64,000 bases of DNA from Ascaphus truei (Eukaryota > Chordata > Amphibia > Anura > Ascaphidae): contig CM071568.1 in the NCBI GenBank assembly GCA_036426205.1, positions 217,797,123 through 217,861,122 on the forward strand, in the 5' to 3' direction. Of the stretch, positions 51,703 to 62,848 are shown piece after piece; the stretch's first letter is position 1, and every line of letters starts with the position of its first letter. The position numbers and the translations under genes are program-made. Under the pieces are notes generated by a model. The model was given only the letters and a program-made list of their open reading frames with translations. It was not told the DNA's origin and did no database searches.

Positions 51703-52777
51703 TGTAGCGTTGATTCCAATGGGGATAGATGCTGGTTCCCTGCCACCCTGTGGATTCTTCCCAAGCCCCTCTGCCCTCTTGTCTCTCCTCCTCCCTCTTC
51801 TCCTCATCATGCCCTCCAATCAGTCCCCTCCCACAAAGACTCACTCCTCACGGTCCACAACTCTCAATCTCTTTCACTCACTGCACTCATTCTCTTCTCA
51901 ACACTCCCCACCTCTCCTCCATCATCTCACACATCAGCCACAAAACTACACCCATTATTCTAAATGATCAATCAAGACAAAGATGCAGTCAAGTTATAAA
52001 CAACTCCCAAACTACAGAAACTCACACAAAGAAACCCACATAAGCACCCACACAAACAAACAACAAATAGCATGACAACCCACTCAGAACTCAAATAAAT
52101 CTCTGACCACAATCCCCAAACCTCCAACTTCTTATGGCCTACTGTGTCCTCTCTCCATCCCAATAGCACTGCCAGAGTATGTTCTGACATTGGAGGTTTA
52201 TATTCAGTAGTTCATCATTTAGGCTAAAATCAGAAGCGTTAGCAACTGTTGCAAGATTTTACCGCCATTTTATTAGAAGCTTTACGTATTCCCCAATATT
52301 TGTCCTTATTTACTGATAATATGAGTATAAGATCGCCCGGATTTTCTAACGATAGAATTCTTAATGACTCGCTCAATAGTTATGCATTAATAAAGTGCAC
52401 TTGTTTTAGTTTTACATGGGGGAATATTACTGTTTAACAGAGTTTGATGACTCTTAGGCTTTGAATCATGGGATATGTGATTAAATAACAGCACTGCTGC
52501 ATTATAATAAGGTCCCTAACCTGTATTTATTTCAGTAGACCTTGAAACAGAAGTATCCTACATACTGCAGTTATATTAAATGACAGTATGGCATTGATGC
52601 ATCAGGGAACAGAATGTATGTGCATTTACATTTCCCCTTTGATATCTTCCTAACAGCTTCTTCTTTTTTTTCCGAATAATATTGTATTTCAAATTCCGTA
52701 ACCTATAAACACATTGTTCTGCAGGGACAAAACCGTAGTTTGGTATTAAGTTATATTTATTTTCCAAGAAAGATTAT
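51703..52777. other. No gene recognised
   Basis: The first 250 bp are pyrimidine-rich (ctcctccctcttctcc). A 62-codon frame at 52249-52437 is unassigned. No repeat boundaries noticed. Confidence 0.3.
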
Positions 52778-53270
52778 GTAACAGTGACTTAACCCTGTTG
52801 AAGAAACTATCTCTAAAATTCAGCAGGGATCTGGTTAAGTGCAGCAGGCAATAAACCAGACTCCACCTTGCCAATTAAGTCTGTAAGAAAAGCCTCATAT
52901 AAGACACAGAAGAGAGATTCCTTAGCTCACATTTGGGCTGACAGAAGGAGAACAGAGAAGCTTGCACACAGACACTGTTTTAGCACAAATGTTGTGCTGA
53001 GATCAAGACACCAAGACCCAGAGACCTATATTTCCTGGACACAGAGTACACAGGAACCTGCCAGAGACTGACATTGAGGACCACCTGCTTAAGGTACTTC
53101 CTGAGACTTTGGGGTGATAGGCTGGTCATGGGAATATCCCTCCAGTTCTGCAGATAGGGTCTGTTTTTGTATGTTTTGCCTGGATAAAGGAACAGGCTTA
53201 ATAAAACCAAGATTTAATTTCACCCTAATTTCACACTCCATGATATGAACCTCTGCACACATCTCTTACA
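52778..53270 (+). mobile_element. LTR-like segment, tentative
   Basis: The segment begins TGTAACAGTGAC and ends CTCTTACA, with a TATA-like 'catataag' (about 52897) and an AATAAA signal (about 53200) in the right order and spacing for an LTR. Flanks GATTA and TATTG do not match, so the boundaries or the assignment may be wrong. Confidence 0.4.
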
Positions 53271-54596
53271 TATTGACAAAGATGTATTTTTTTTAATGAA
53301 TGCAATCCACAATTGTATACACGTTGTTTAAACTGCTCAGTGCTGAGCATATGAAATCTGAAAAGGTTTTAACTAAGTATTTGACTTTCTATATTTTTAC
53401 CACAATCCCTACCTAAGTGCAGTTTGTGGTAGCAGTTTTGTAATCTTTATTCATCATAACATGATCACTCTCTAGATTAGCTAATGGGTAGCTCTAATCA
53501 TACATTTCATTACTTTTGTGATTAAACCTTGGCACAGAGTTTATTGTGAAGAACATAATGTTTTGCACAGTGCTTGCATTCTCTAATGAAGACATGCTAA
53601 ATAGTTTACTACCATTAAAATTAAAATCATCTAGAAAAAATGAGTGAGTCTTGATTTGAAATGAATTAAGGGACTATCATTTTAGGCAGATGCTTTTAAT
53701 ATCCTATCTATTTGTGTATAAATTGTTTGCAATTTAAGAGTAAAATCACAATGGCCTAATCTAGAGGGCTTAACTAGATCTCTGAAGCAGTATGTTACCT
53801 TACGCATACATATATAGTACAAAAGAATTGTAAAAACAACAAGCTTTGCAAAGCATTAAAAGTGAAAGGTCACCTGGCTTATTAAATACTGCCTTTTTGT
53901 GTGACCCTCTGGCAAAATTATTATCAAAGCAAATTTGAAAACATTCACATATAGATGTAGCCAAATACAGTTACACCATGCACAGCATTGAGAAGAATTA
54001 AGTTGGTAACCACTGTATGTTTAATAGTTTGTTACTAATTTTGCATTAGCAAAAATGTGATCACCTTGCTTTAGGTACATATCACGGGTAGAACCGGCTA
54101 TAGCAAATGTGGGGCCCGGTGTGATATCACCTGTGGGGCCCACCTGTCACATGGACTCGGACTCACTACTCATCACGATCGTCATTTTTTTTTAAAGTAA
54201 ATACAGGCCTCCACTTAAGGGGGCATCACAATACTTTACAGTCAGTTTGAGAACAACTACAATTAAACACATGTATTTTGTTACACATGAGACAGGAAAA
54301 GCCAGAATTATAATAATACATGTTTGCATTAAATGAAAAGAGGCTATACATTCAGTTTACAGACCTTTCCGGGACAGTTAGAAAGGTGGGATATGCCTGC
54401 AATGTGTTGTTAGAAGAGACCCTGCTACATGGAGATTACAAACTATAAGAAAGGGTACGTTGAAACACTGTGTACAGGGAATGAAAGGGTTGATGAATTT
54501 CAGAATGCAATATACAGTAGTAGCTGTAACATTACCAAACATCAGCGAATGGCAGCAAATGGCAACACCCTTTGGCTGGTCTTCAGTTGCCGTGAA
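53271..54596. other. No gene recognised
   Basis: About 1.3 kb of AT-rich sequence. 'ggggcccggtgtgatatcac' near 54110 starts a short GC-richer piece. No coding or repeat signal otherwise. Confidence 0.3.
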
Positions 54597-54870
54597 AGGC
54601 AAAAGCCTTTGGGGTGATGGAGGTGATATGTCCCAGAGATTCTTTGGTTGAATGAAACAATGGCATAGCACAGTACTCAACCTCACATTATACTTGCAGG
54701 GGGGGGGGGGGACGGGACTGAATCCGGTAACCCCTTCGTGGACTCACTTAGTGGACAGGGGCAGTGAAGGCATATTGGGGGGTCTTCCTTAGGGAGATGC
54801 CTTTGGGGAGAATCAGGTGTTATGTCCCAGAGATTCTTTGGTAGAATGAAATAGTAGCATAGCACACCAG
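54597..54870 (+). repeat. Direct duplication, about 70-bp units 190-195 bp apart
   Basis: The segments around 54625-54675 and 54820-54870 share 'atgtcccagagattctttgg' followed by 't(t/a)gaatgaaa' and 'gcatagcacac/g'. A G-run (54700-54712) lies between. The function is unknown. Confidence 0.75.
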
Positions 54871-55084
54871 ACATGCTGGGGGAGGGACTGATGAGATCCA
54901 GGTGGACTTTGAAGCGTCCCTTTTCCTCATGCTGTTCCTCATACTCCACTTCCTCTTTCCTTCCCCAAACCCCACCCCCTTTTACAAGTATCATTATAAA
55001 GGTCAAATATCATGACTGAAACATTTATTTTGTTTTAAAATTGTTCATTTTTTCCCCAAGTCCACTGGAGTACTGCCTTATTCA

Positions 55085-55429
55085 TTTTGTCCATGTTATC
55101 CTTATTATCAGGGCCGCCAACAGGGGGCAGAGCTGGGACAAGTGTCCCAGGCCCGGAGGCTGTGGGGGGCCCGACCGGCTGGTTCTGCAAGTTGTGTCCA
55201 GCCAAAGACTGGGCTCAACTTCTGTGTCCAGCTGCCAGGCGTCGTCTTGCCACCACCAGTCCCTACCTCCTGGCTCTCCCCAGCTGCTACCTGCCTCGTC
55301 CTAGGCCAACCTCTCTCTCTCACTGGTGCATCTGGAAGTCAGGCCATGCTTCAGGTGTGCACCAGCAGGAGAGAGAGACATGCTCAGTATGGGAAGAGAA
55401 GGCAGCAGCTCGGTGGTGGCAACCAGAGG
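55085..55429 (+). repeat. CpG-rich interspersed repeat, unassigned
   Basis: It starts 'agggccgccaacagggggc', a form seen at the end of hAT-like MITEs in amphibians, and stays GC-rich to about 55430. Overlapping frames (55087-55587, 55142-55432) have no recognised domain and run into the minisatellite. Confidence 0.35.
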
Positions 55430-55780
55430 TAAATGTTAATTGTATGTTTGCGGGGGGTGGTAATTGTATTGGGGGGAAGGGTGGTAATTGTATTTGGGGG
55501 GTAATAATTATATTTGGGTGGGTGGTGGTGATAATTGTATCTGGGGGTATTAGTGGTAATTGTATAATGGGGTGTAGTGATAATTGAATCTGGGGTAATG
55601 GTATCTGGGGGGCAGTGTTAATTGTATTTGGGAGTAGTGTTAATTGTATCTAGGGGTGGTGGTTGGGGTGTTTGTATCTGGGGGTCTGTAATGGTGTTGG
55701 TATCTGGGGTGGTGCAGGGGTGTCTGTATTTGGGGGGGTAATGTTTTGTATTGGGGTAATTATTGTGTGTGAGGGAGGTT
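55430..55780 (+). repeat. Minisatellite, units like GTGGTAATTGTATCTGGGGG
   Basis: Roughly fifteen irregular units of 18-30 bp contain 'taattgtat(c/t)tgggg'. They extend to about 55780 and are followed by a purine-rich stretch to 55960. Confidence 0.9.
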
Positions 55781-55960
55781 GCATTGTTATTGGGGGAAAT
55801 GTGTGTGTGGCCAGGGGAGAAGGGGGAAAGGAGTGTGAGCGAAGGATTGTGTGAAAAGGGGTTATTGAGTGATAGCAGAAGGGGGAGAGTGAGAGGAGAG
55901 AGGGGGTGTAAGAGAGGGAGGAGAAAAGTGAGTGAGGAAGAGAAGGGGGAGAGAAATATT

Positions 55961-56925
55961 TATTGTGGAATTGCCTATCTACAGAGGAATGAACACTATC
56001 CTTGTGATTATTGATAGATTTTCTAAACAGGCACATTTTATACCTCTCAAAAGTCTTCCCAACTCTGCCACTTTGGCAGATATTTTTGTTAAGGAGATCT
56101 TCCGGATTCACTGAGTACCGATGTCTATAGTGTCTGACCACGGATAGCAGTTCATTTCTAAATGTTGGCGTGTCTTTGCTCAAAGGAGCAGAATTAGCCC
56201 ATAATTAATTAAGAAATGAGTCCACCCAAGAGTCGCAGTTCTTTATTAATTATGGATTTCACCCGGCACGTCTTCCTATCTCTTCTTTTTCTTCCGGAGT
56301 TCCAGCAGCAGATCTAAGGGTAGATTCTTTGCAAGATTCTTGTAAAAGGATCCAGAAAACTCTCCATGAGGCTGTCCTCAGAGAAAAATCACAGACGGAC
56401 CGTCTTCGCCGCAAGGCGCCCAACTTTAAACCAGGAGACAGGGTGTGGCTCTCTTCTAAAAAATATCAGGTTGAAGACACCAACCCTCAAGTTGGCACCA
56501 AGATTCTTGAGCCCATTTACTATCCTGGAACAAGTTAATCCAGTAGCATACCGCTTACAGCTTCCTCCCTCAATGAAAATTCCGGCTGTATTTCATGTTT
56601 CACTCTTGAAACCGGTGTTTCAAAGCTCTCAATTCCCTGATGTTTCTTCTAAGTCTTCACCAGTAATCGTACAAGGTTTCTCCTAAGTCTTCACCAGTAA
56701 TCATACAAGGTCAAGAAGAGTACGAGATTCGCTCTATAATCGATTCTAGAAGATCCCGATGATCCGTCCAATATCTTGTTCATTGGAAAGGGTTTGGATC
56801 AGAAGAAAGGTCCTGAAAACCCCATCACCAGGTACATGCTCCTAGCTTGTTGAGGCGGTTCCATGCCAGGTATCCGCACAAGCCTTTTTGGAGTAGTCCT
56901 GAGGCCTCTCCTCAATGGGGGGTAC
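55961..56925 (+). pseudogene. 3' part of a chromodomain-type gypsy pol: integrase and chromodomain
   Basis: The plus strand reads RGMNTILVIIDRFSKQAHFI and PLKSLPNSATLADIFVKEIF (integrase core, first Asp in the IDRFSK motif), then SIVSDHG with a stop where QF should follow (second Asp). After a deletion come [19 protein letters not shown] (integrase C-terminal fold) and [20 protein letters not shown]. The end has YLVHWKGFGSEE, the chromodomain motif (about 56770-56810), which targets integration to marked chromatin. At least three stops or frameshifts. A polypurine tract AATGGGGGGTAC ends it at 56925. Confidence 0.85.
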
Positions 56926-57360
56926 TGTAAGGAATTGGGGAACACGTCCCGTGCGACGTGTTCCCTCTTTACCTATTGCTCCACACGCCTCCGCACCCCT
57001 TAGGCTGAGTCCCCAGTCTTCACTCTGGCACGCGCACCCGGCGGGGGGGGCGGCACGTGCACAGCTACACCGCGATCGGCGGTCTGAGGGCACATCTCCA
57101 TACCTGACCACGGCTATTGGACACTTTACTATCCCACCGGCTCCAACCCCTGATCACAACACAATGGACAATGACTATGCTGCTGGCTCCGCCCCACTAC
57201 CTTGGCAAGTATCTGGACTAACCCACTTTCTCCAACCCAGACCCGGCTACACTGACAACCCACTTTCCAGGCACGCCTCCGCTGCTGTGGGTGCGCAGTT
57301 CTATACTTTCCCACCTCAGTACCGGGTCCCACCTTGTTCGTGGTGAGCGCAAGCGTTACA
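56926..57360 (+). mobile_element. 3' LTR of the chromodomain gypsy element
   Basis: It starts TGTAAGGAATTGGGG directly after the polypurine tract and ends AGCGTTACA, 435 bp. Its end is similar to that of the solo LTR at 308-1335. CpG-rich at 56990-57060. Confidence 0.8.
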
Positions 57361-58544
57361 TTCTGCAGCAGAAAGAAATCGCCGGATGAGCCCTTTCAGA
57401 GAGGCGATCATCACGTCGCCGGCTACTCGCCAGTTTTGCAAATGTTGCTATCACAGGTATTCTGGACTTTATGCATACCGTGATAGAAACGTTGTCAAAA
57501 CTGGCAATTTAAACAGCCCAGCGTTTTGTTTTTTTCGGCGCTTAGTGCATAGGCCCCTGGGTGTGAAATGTACCAGGCAAACATTGACACAAAGGACATT
57601 TATTGAAATGTAGTACACCATGTGAAAAATATAAAACATTGACAGTTCTATACATTTTGTTAGCAAAGAAAGAGTTGGTCAAAGATGCATCAAGAAATTT
57701 GTGAGAATACTCCCTTGTCACAGGAAGAACGGCATTTCTTTAGAAATGAATGTACAGTATTAATATCATTGTCAAGGGGAAAAAACAAAACCACAATTAA
57801 GCACATACTGCAGACATTCAGCAAAATGAAACTCGTATTTCAAAGGAAATTGTTCTTCATTCATTTTTAGTGGAAGCCAATAACCTAAATATTTTATATT
57901 TTGTTAAAACCTGGGAACATTCAATAAAATAGCAATCCCCATTGAATGGTTGTTTTTTATGCTATCTAAACCAGGGCTATGCTTATCTCTTCACTGGGTT
58001 TAGGAAATATGTCGATTCCTTGGGAAATAAAACTGGTATTTAGGAGAGTCACTGCTGCCTTATTCATTGTCTTGCTGATTATCTTGTGACTTTGGGCCAG
58101 GGTTTTTTTCCTGAAACAAAGAAGCGCTATTTTTCCTAAAATTATTTAAAAACATCTCTGTGTGATAAGATCGGGGTAACCCACAATGAAGAATAATATA
58201 AATGGAAAAATAATCATTCAAAGATAGGCAAAAGTGAATTGTGATTAAATGGATATTGAAATGTTAAAAAGATGCCTCAAAATAATAACAGTGAGAGATG
58301 CCATCTATTTCCTTGGGACAAAGAACAGTAGACATGAAAGGAAAGTAGCACAATTTAAGCTTTTGTCTATGGTACTGCTAATTCAGTGTGGTTGAGGTAC
58401 ATACAGTATGTATGCCAATGCTGTACAAATTGCTCCCAAAACAAGAAGTGCCATATATGCTAAGCAGTGTTGCATCATAAGACACTTTCTGGCATAGGAA
58501 GACTTGTTACATAGGTATAATGTAAATGAGGTTGAAAAAAGACA
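57361..58544. other. No gene recognised; carries one hairpin
   Basis: The first 220 bp are repeat-like and include the hairpin at 57429-57505. A 61-codon frame (57685-57870) is unassigned. The rest is AT-rich. Confidence 0.35.
57429..57505. repeat. 77-bp hairpin with about 31-bp arms
   Basis: GCCAGTTTTG and GCTATCAC on the left (57429-57454) match the inverse CAAAACTGGC and GTGATAG on the right. Arms are 57429-57460 and 57475-57505, with a few bulges and a 14-nt loop. Size and shape resemble a microRNA precursor, as is common for short MITEs. Confidence 0.75.
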
Positions 58545-60000
58545 TAGGGCCTCATGCAGTAAGTGCCAAAAAGCCTTTTTTCACCATTTTTTTGCCAAAA
58601 ATGCCTCGGCGTTTCAGTAAGCCCTGATAAACTGCCGATAACAGCAAAAATCAGTGAGGTTTTTGCCGGTAAATTTTTTTCGGCAGCCGCGCAGCGAAAA
58701 GCCACTTTTTGGCACTGATCGCCAGTTTTTCAAACACGCTCAATTCTAGAAGCCCTTTCGCAGCTGATCGCCACTCTAGAATTGAGAATTCCACGCCAAT
58801 CTGTCCCGGCAAAAAAGTTGGCAAGAAGGTGGGGAGAAGTATTGGCAAGGGCAGCGGGACAGCACTTAGAAAAAATGTAGGCCTTTCTCCTGCATGGGAT
58901 TGATGCTGGGGGTCTCCGGAGCTGATATCCATTTATATCAGCACTGGGGACCCCCGGCATGCATCCGATGCCGGAAAAAATGCATTTACAGCCCACTTCA
59001 TTACCTTAGCGGCTAACCGCTAAGGCAATGAAAGGGTTAACCACCCTTGCCAGGTTTATTGTGGGTAGCGGCGGTGGGTGAAGGGGGTATTTGGTCTTTG
59101 GTGGGTGTTTAGGCCTGGGGGGGGGGGGGTTGCAAGTGGACTTAACCCCTTCATTACCTTAGCAGTTAATACCACTACGGTAATGAAGAGTTAACGCACT
59201 CGCTATCCACCCGCAAAGCCTAAATACCCATCCTTGGGGCTAATACCCCCTTCACACACCCCCACTACCAACAATAAAAAAATACACACTACAGCCCCAC
59301 TACCCACCTCCTAGGCCCTCAATAAACATTACTATATATAATAAACTACCACCCCTGTGCCCCCAACAAACCCTATACCCCCTAACAAACAGTACATATA
59401 TTAATTTTTTGGGATGCACAGGAATGATACTATAGGCCGGCGGTGGCCCTCAGGTGGTCCCCGTGGGTGTCCGGGGAACCCCGCTTGCCTGCAGTACCAA
59501 TTCTGTGCCCCCCAAAAATATAAAAATACAATGATACTTATAAAAAAATACAACCCCCATTTGCCCATTTCAAATACATTAAGCAGAACAATAACAATAA
59601 TAATAATAATAATAATAAATAAAATAAATACATCTTGCACTCACCCTTGCTTGGCGGCCACAGTGAAGGCCTTCCTCATCCTCATCAACGTCTATGTCGC
59701 CCTCCGGTGCTGCAAAACATAAACAAGAATAAAAAGAGCCAATATAATGTCCCCTAACCCCTTAATCACCGTAGCGGTTATTAACCGCTATAGTAATTAA
59801 AGGGTTAACCCATCCTCACCCACTACCCACCGGGGAGGCCTAAACACCCTCCCCCACTACCCACCTGTGAGGCCTAACCACCCTCACCCACTACCCACCC
59901 AGGAGGCCTACCCACCCACCCTCTGGGACAATACCCCCTTCACCCACCCACACTACACACAACAAAAACAATACAGAGAACATCCCCACAATAAACATTA
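58545..60000. repeat. Palindrome-rich composite repeat, left part
   Basis: It opens with 'gggcctcatgcagtaagtgcc' variants (58547), then 'ctctagaattgagaattcc' and a hairpin with arms of about 28 bp (58893-58967, 'ctgggggtct' against 'gggacccccgg'). Three gene-free palindromes of one type follow at 59001-59034, 59149-59190 and 59763-59805 ('cattaccttagcggttaa' and its inverse), plus (AAT)n at 59591-59622 and several 'cccactacccacc' units. No coding sequence. Confidence 0.65.
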
Positions 60001-61886
60001 CTATTGTAACGGGTATTCCCCCCCCAATAGCAGATATAGTGTGGGGTGAAAGGGAACATACGGTGTTACCATAGATGTGGGCGTTACCTGTTGGCTCACA
60101 GGAGGGCTCAGCTTCCGCCACGGGGAACCTGGGGCACTATATACTAGGGGTAACCACTTACTCAATTCAGCGCCTTCACCTGCGATGGCTCCCACCATAG
60201 GGGGAGTGGTTCCTCGCAGGACACATACAAATAATCAATACTCACACACAGTGATATATATATTAACTAATAGCATTTACTGGGAACAGCATATAACACA
60301 TATCACGGCAATAACATCATAACATATCAGAACAGTTGTCCCTCTCTCGAGGAGACACTTACTGCGACGCTTCCCCAACACCAGGTGATCCCACCCAGTG
60401 TCCAAAGAACCCCACCCAATGTCCCGCACTCTTGCAGAGAGAGGCAATGGGTGACTGCGCAGCCACAATTACACTAAGGGCCCGTTGGTGCACTTAGAAC
60501 TGTATAGTACCTGCCGAGCACTCCGGTGCTCAGATCAGCAATAATTTCACAAAGGATCAGTCGTAGGATGATGTCATCTGATCCCCAACCGGACTCTTTG
60601 CACGCGGACCGCCGAGGGCAATCCCACCCTGGAAACAGTCTCTGAGGACCCCAACTTGGATCCGAACCTCTTAGCAGGAACCGCAGCGTCCGCTGTGTCC
60701 CTATCTAATCTACCCTACTGTGACAGGATCCCTAACATAGGACCTGTCCCTACAGCACTAAGTGACACGCGCTATACTATAGGCCGTCCCTACAGCACAG
60801 CAACCTGTAATGGCTTTGGGGGAAACTCCTAGGGGTCTACAGGGGTTAATAAACTGCCCGACTCCCTTAAATCTTCCTAGTCCTGACTGTTACTAAACTA
60901 GTCCCAGCGCCTACAGCAACAAGCTGTGACCCACTGGATGCTGGCAGCCAACGTGCTGCGCAACAAGGTGCCTGCCTGTCAGACCTCCAGCACTGACAGC
61001 CATGACTCTGACAAGGCAGCACTAGACTAAGGGCAGCGTTCCTATCTTGGGCCTCCCTCAGCCCTTACCCACTAACCTAGTGGGGAGTTGGGACCTACCT
61101 GGGGTGTGGGTACCTATGTGGGTGCAGGAGCTGCACTCGCTCCCAGCACCCTTCCTTCCCTCACAGCTCCCCCGCTCCAACTGCCAAACCTGAGTGACAG
61201 GGTCCCTTAACCTAGGGCAGTCCCTGGCAACACTCACTATAAAGGGGTACTTAGCTATCTCGGGCCCTGGGGGTGCTGGCCTAGTACAGGGAGTCCCTGA
61301 CTCCTGTACCCTACCTCCTTCCCTGGGCTGCTCCTTTCTCTGACTCACTAGCATGGGCTCAGTGCGCGAAATGTATCTCTTTACCTTCTGAGACTTCCTA
61401 AGCCCTATTGCCTCCCTTGCATCACATGGTGCACGCAGGGGCTCATGGGACTTGTAGTCCCTGCTCAGAGCCTTCCCTGATAGGCTAGGGCTTCGCGGGC
61501 TTTCTGTGCCTTGTCCTGCGCCTGCGCAGTCTAACTGCGGCTGCCTCAACCGTTCCTGGGCTGTCCCTATGCTCGCGCGACTTCTCCCTAACTCTAGGAT
61601 CCTTCCTGCGCATGCGCAATCACTGCGCATGCGCGAGTCACTGGGTAATGGCGGCGCCCTCTTTGCCAGCCACCGGGACCCTAACGACGCGACCGCGGCC
61701 TTAGCGATGGCCCGATCGCGTCCCCGGCAACCGGCTGCCTGCAGGAGAAGACGCGCTGCTCCCTGCCCCAGCCCCCACCCTTGGAAGCAGCCGTCGGGTC
61801 CGTCGCTGGCTCCGGCGGCACCCGCGACCGGGCTGCACCAAGAGAGGGGGGTCTCAAGGAGCTGCTGGAGACCAGGGCTACACTAT
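60001..61886 (-). mobile_element. Solo LTR of the inner-element family with 4-bp TSD
   Basis: The LTR 60005-61882 has plus-strand ends TGTAACGGG and GGCTACA and flanks CTAT (60001-60004) and CTAT (61883-61886). It aligns with the LTRs at 6308 and 10313 but is about 300 bp longer, mainly through an extra block near 61180-61350. Removing it rejoins 'aataaacattactatataat', a phrase also seen unbroken at 59320-59345. Confidence 0.85.
61517..61635. promoter_or_regulatory. Three NRF1-like palindromes in the solo LTR
   Basis: TGCGCCTGCGCA (61517-61528), TGCGCATGCGCA (61607-61618) and TGCGCATGCGCG (61624-61635) match YGCGCAYGCGCR. Two correspond to those of the other two LTRs; one is extra. Confidence 0.6.
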
Positions 61887-62761
61887 ATTTAATAAACAAT
61901 ACATAACCCACCCCCTGTGCTCCCCATAAAAACATGATTTCTTATTTTACATACAGGCTTAGTACCCCAGGCTGACGGGAGTCCCCATGGTGTCCGCAGG
62001 CCCCGCTGTGCACCAGAGGGGGTGCCCACAGGGTCTGGGGGTCTCCAGGTGGTCCCCGCCAGGTGACATGGGTCCCAGGTAGTCACCATGGGCCCCAAAA
62101 TGGGTCCATGGGTGGGCCTGTGGGTGTCTGGGGGTCACCGGGTCAGCCCCACAGGTGTCCTCAGGGGGTTTTCACAGGTGTCCGGAGCCCTTGGGTGGAC
62201 CAACTGTGGGGCCCCCAATTCTTCCCCGCAGGTGTCCCCTGTGGGTCCGCAGGTGGTACACGTGGGTGGCCATGGGTCCCCAGGTTGTCTCCAGAGGTCC
62301 CCGCAGACCTATGGAACCAACCCTGTTTGTAAAAAAAAATAAACATGTCATATACATTTTAAAAAATCAATACCCTCGCCCACCCCACCCAACACATACA
62401 GTACAGTAATGGGCAAAATAACTATTACCCAGATATGGATAATAGATTATTTGCCCATTATTAAACCCAACATTAGCATGCATAAATAAAATAAATAAAT
62501 ACAGTTCAACATACCATAGCAAATATGATGGTCATCCTTCTCTTGAAACTGCAAAGTCCCTCTGTCCTCCGTTGCCAGAAAAGTACATTGCAAATACATC
62601 CTAATATCCCCTAACCCATTAATCAACTTAGTGATTAATAACCACAAAAGTAATTAAGGGGTTAACCCACCCTCACTCACTACACACCCACAAGGCCTAG
62701 CCACCCTCCCCAGGCAAGTACCCCCATCCTTCACCCATTCATTTGTACAGTGGCTTCATCA
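61887..62761. repeat. Composite repeat, right part, with GGTGTCC-type minisatellite
   Basis: From about 61970 to 62325, degenerate units of 20-30 bp contain 'ggtgtcc', 'ccgcaggtggtcccc' and 'catgggt'. A related unit is at 59453-59490. A fourth palindrome of the 'ttagcggttaa' type, more decayed, lies near 62626-62665. Frames in the minisatellite are artefacts. Confidence 0.7.
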
Positions 62762-62795
62762 TGTGTGTGTGTTTGTGTTTGCTTGTTTGTTTGTT

Positions 62796-62847
<52 letters not shown>
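62762..62847. repeat. (GT)n / (TTTG)n / (TA)n compound microsatellite
   Basis: GT run, then 'tttgtttgtttg', then TA (about 62800-62845). Confidence 0.95.

Positions 62848-62848
<1 letters not shown>

Noticed and set aside
51512..51967. 151- and 138-codon frames
   Set aside because: Arg/Glu repeats from the GAGAGACA microsatellite.
52868..53071. 67-codon frame in the LTR-like segment
   Set aside because: No domain, and it spans the presumed promoter of the LTR.
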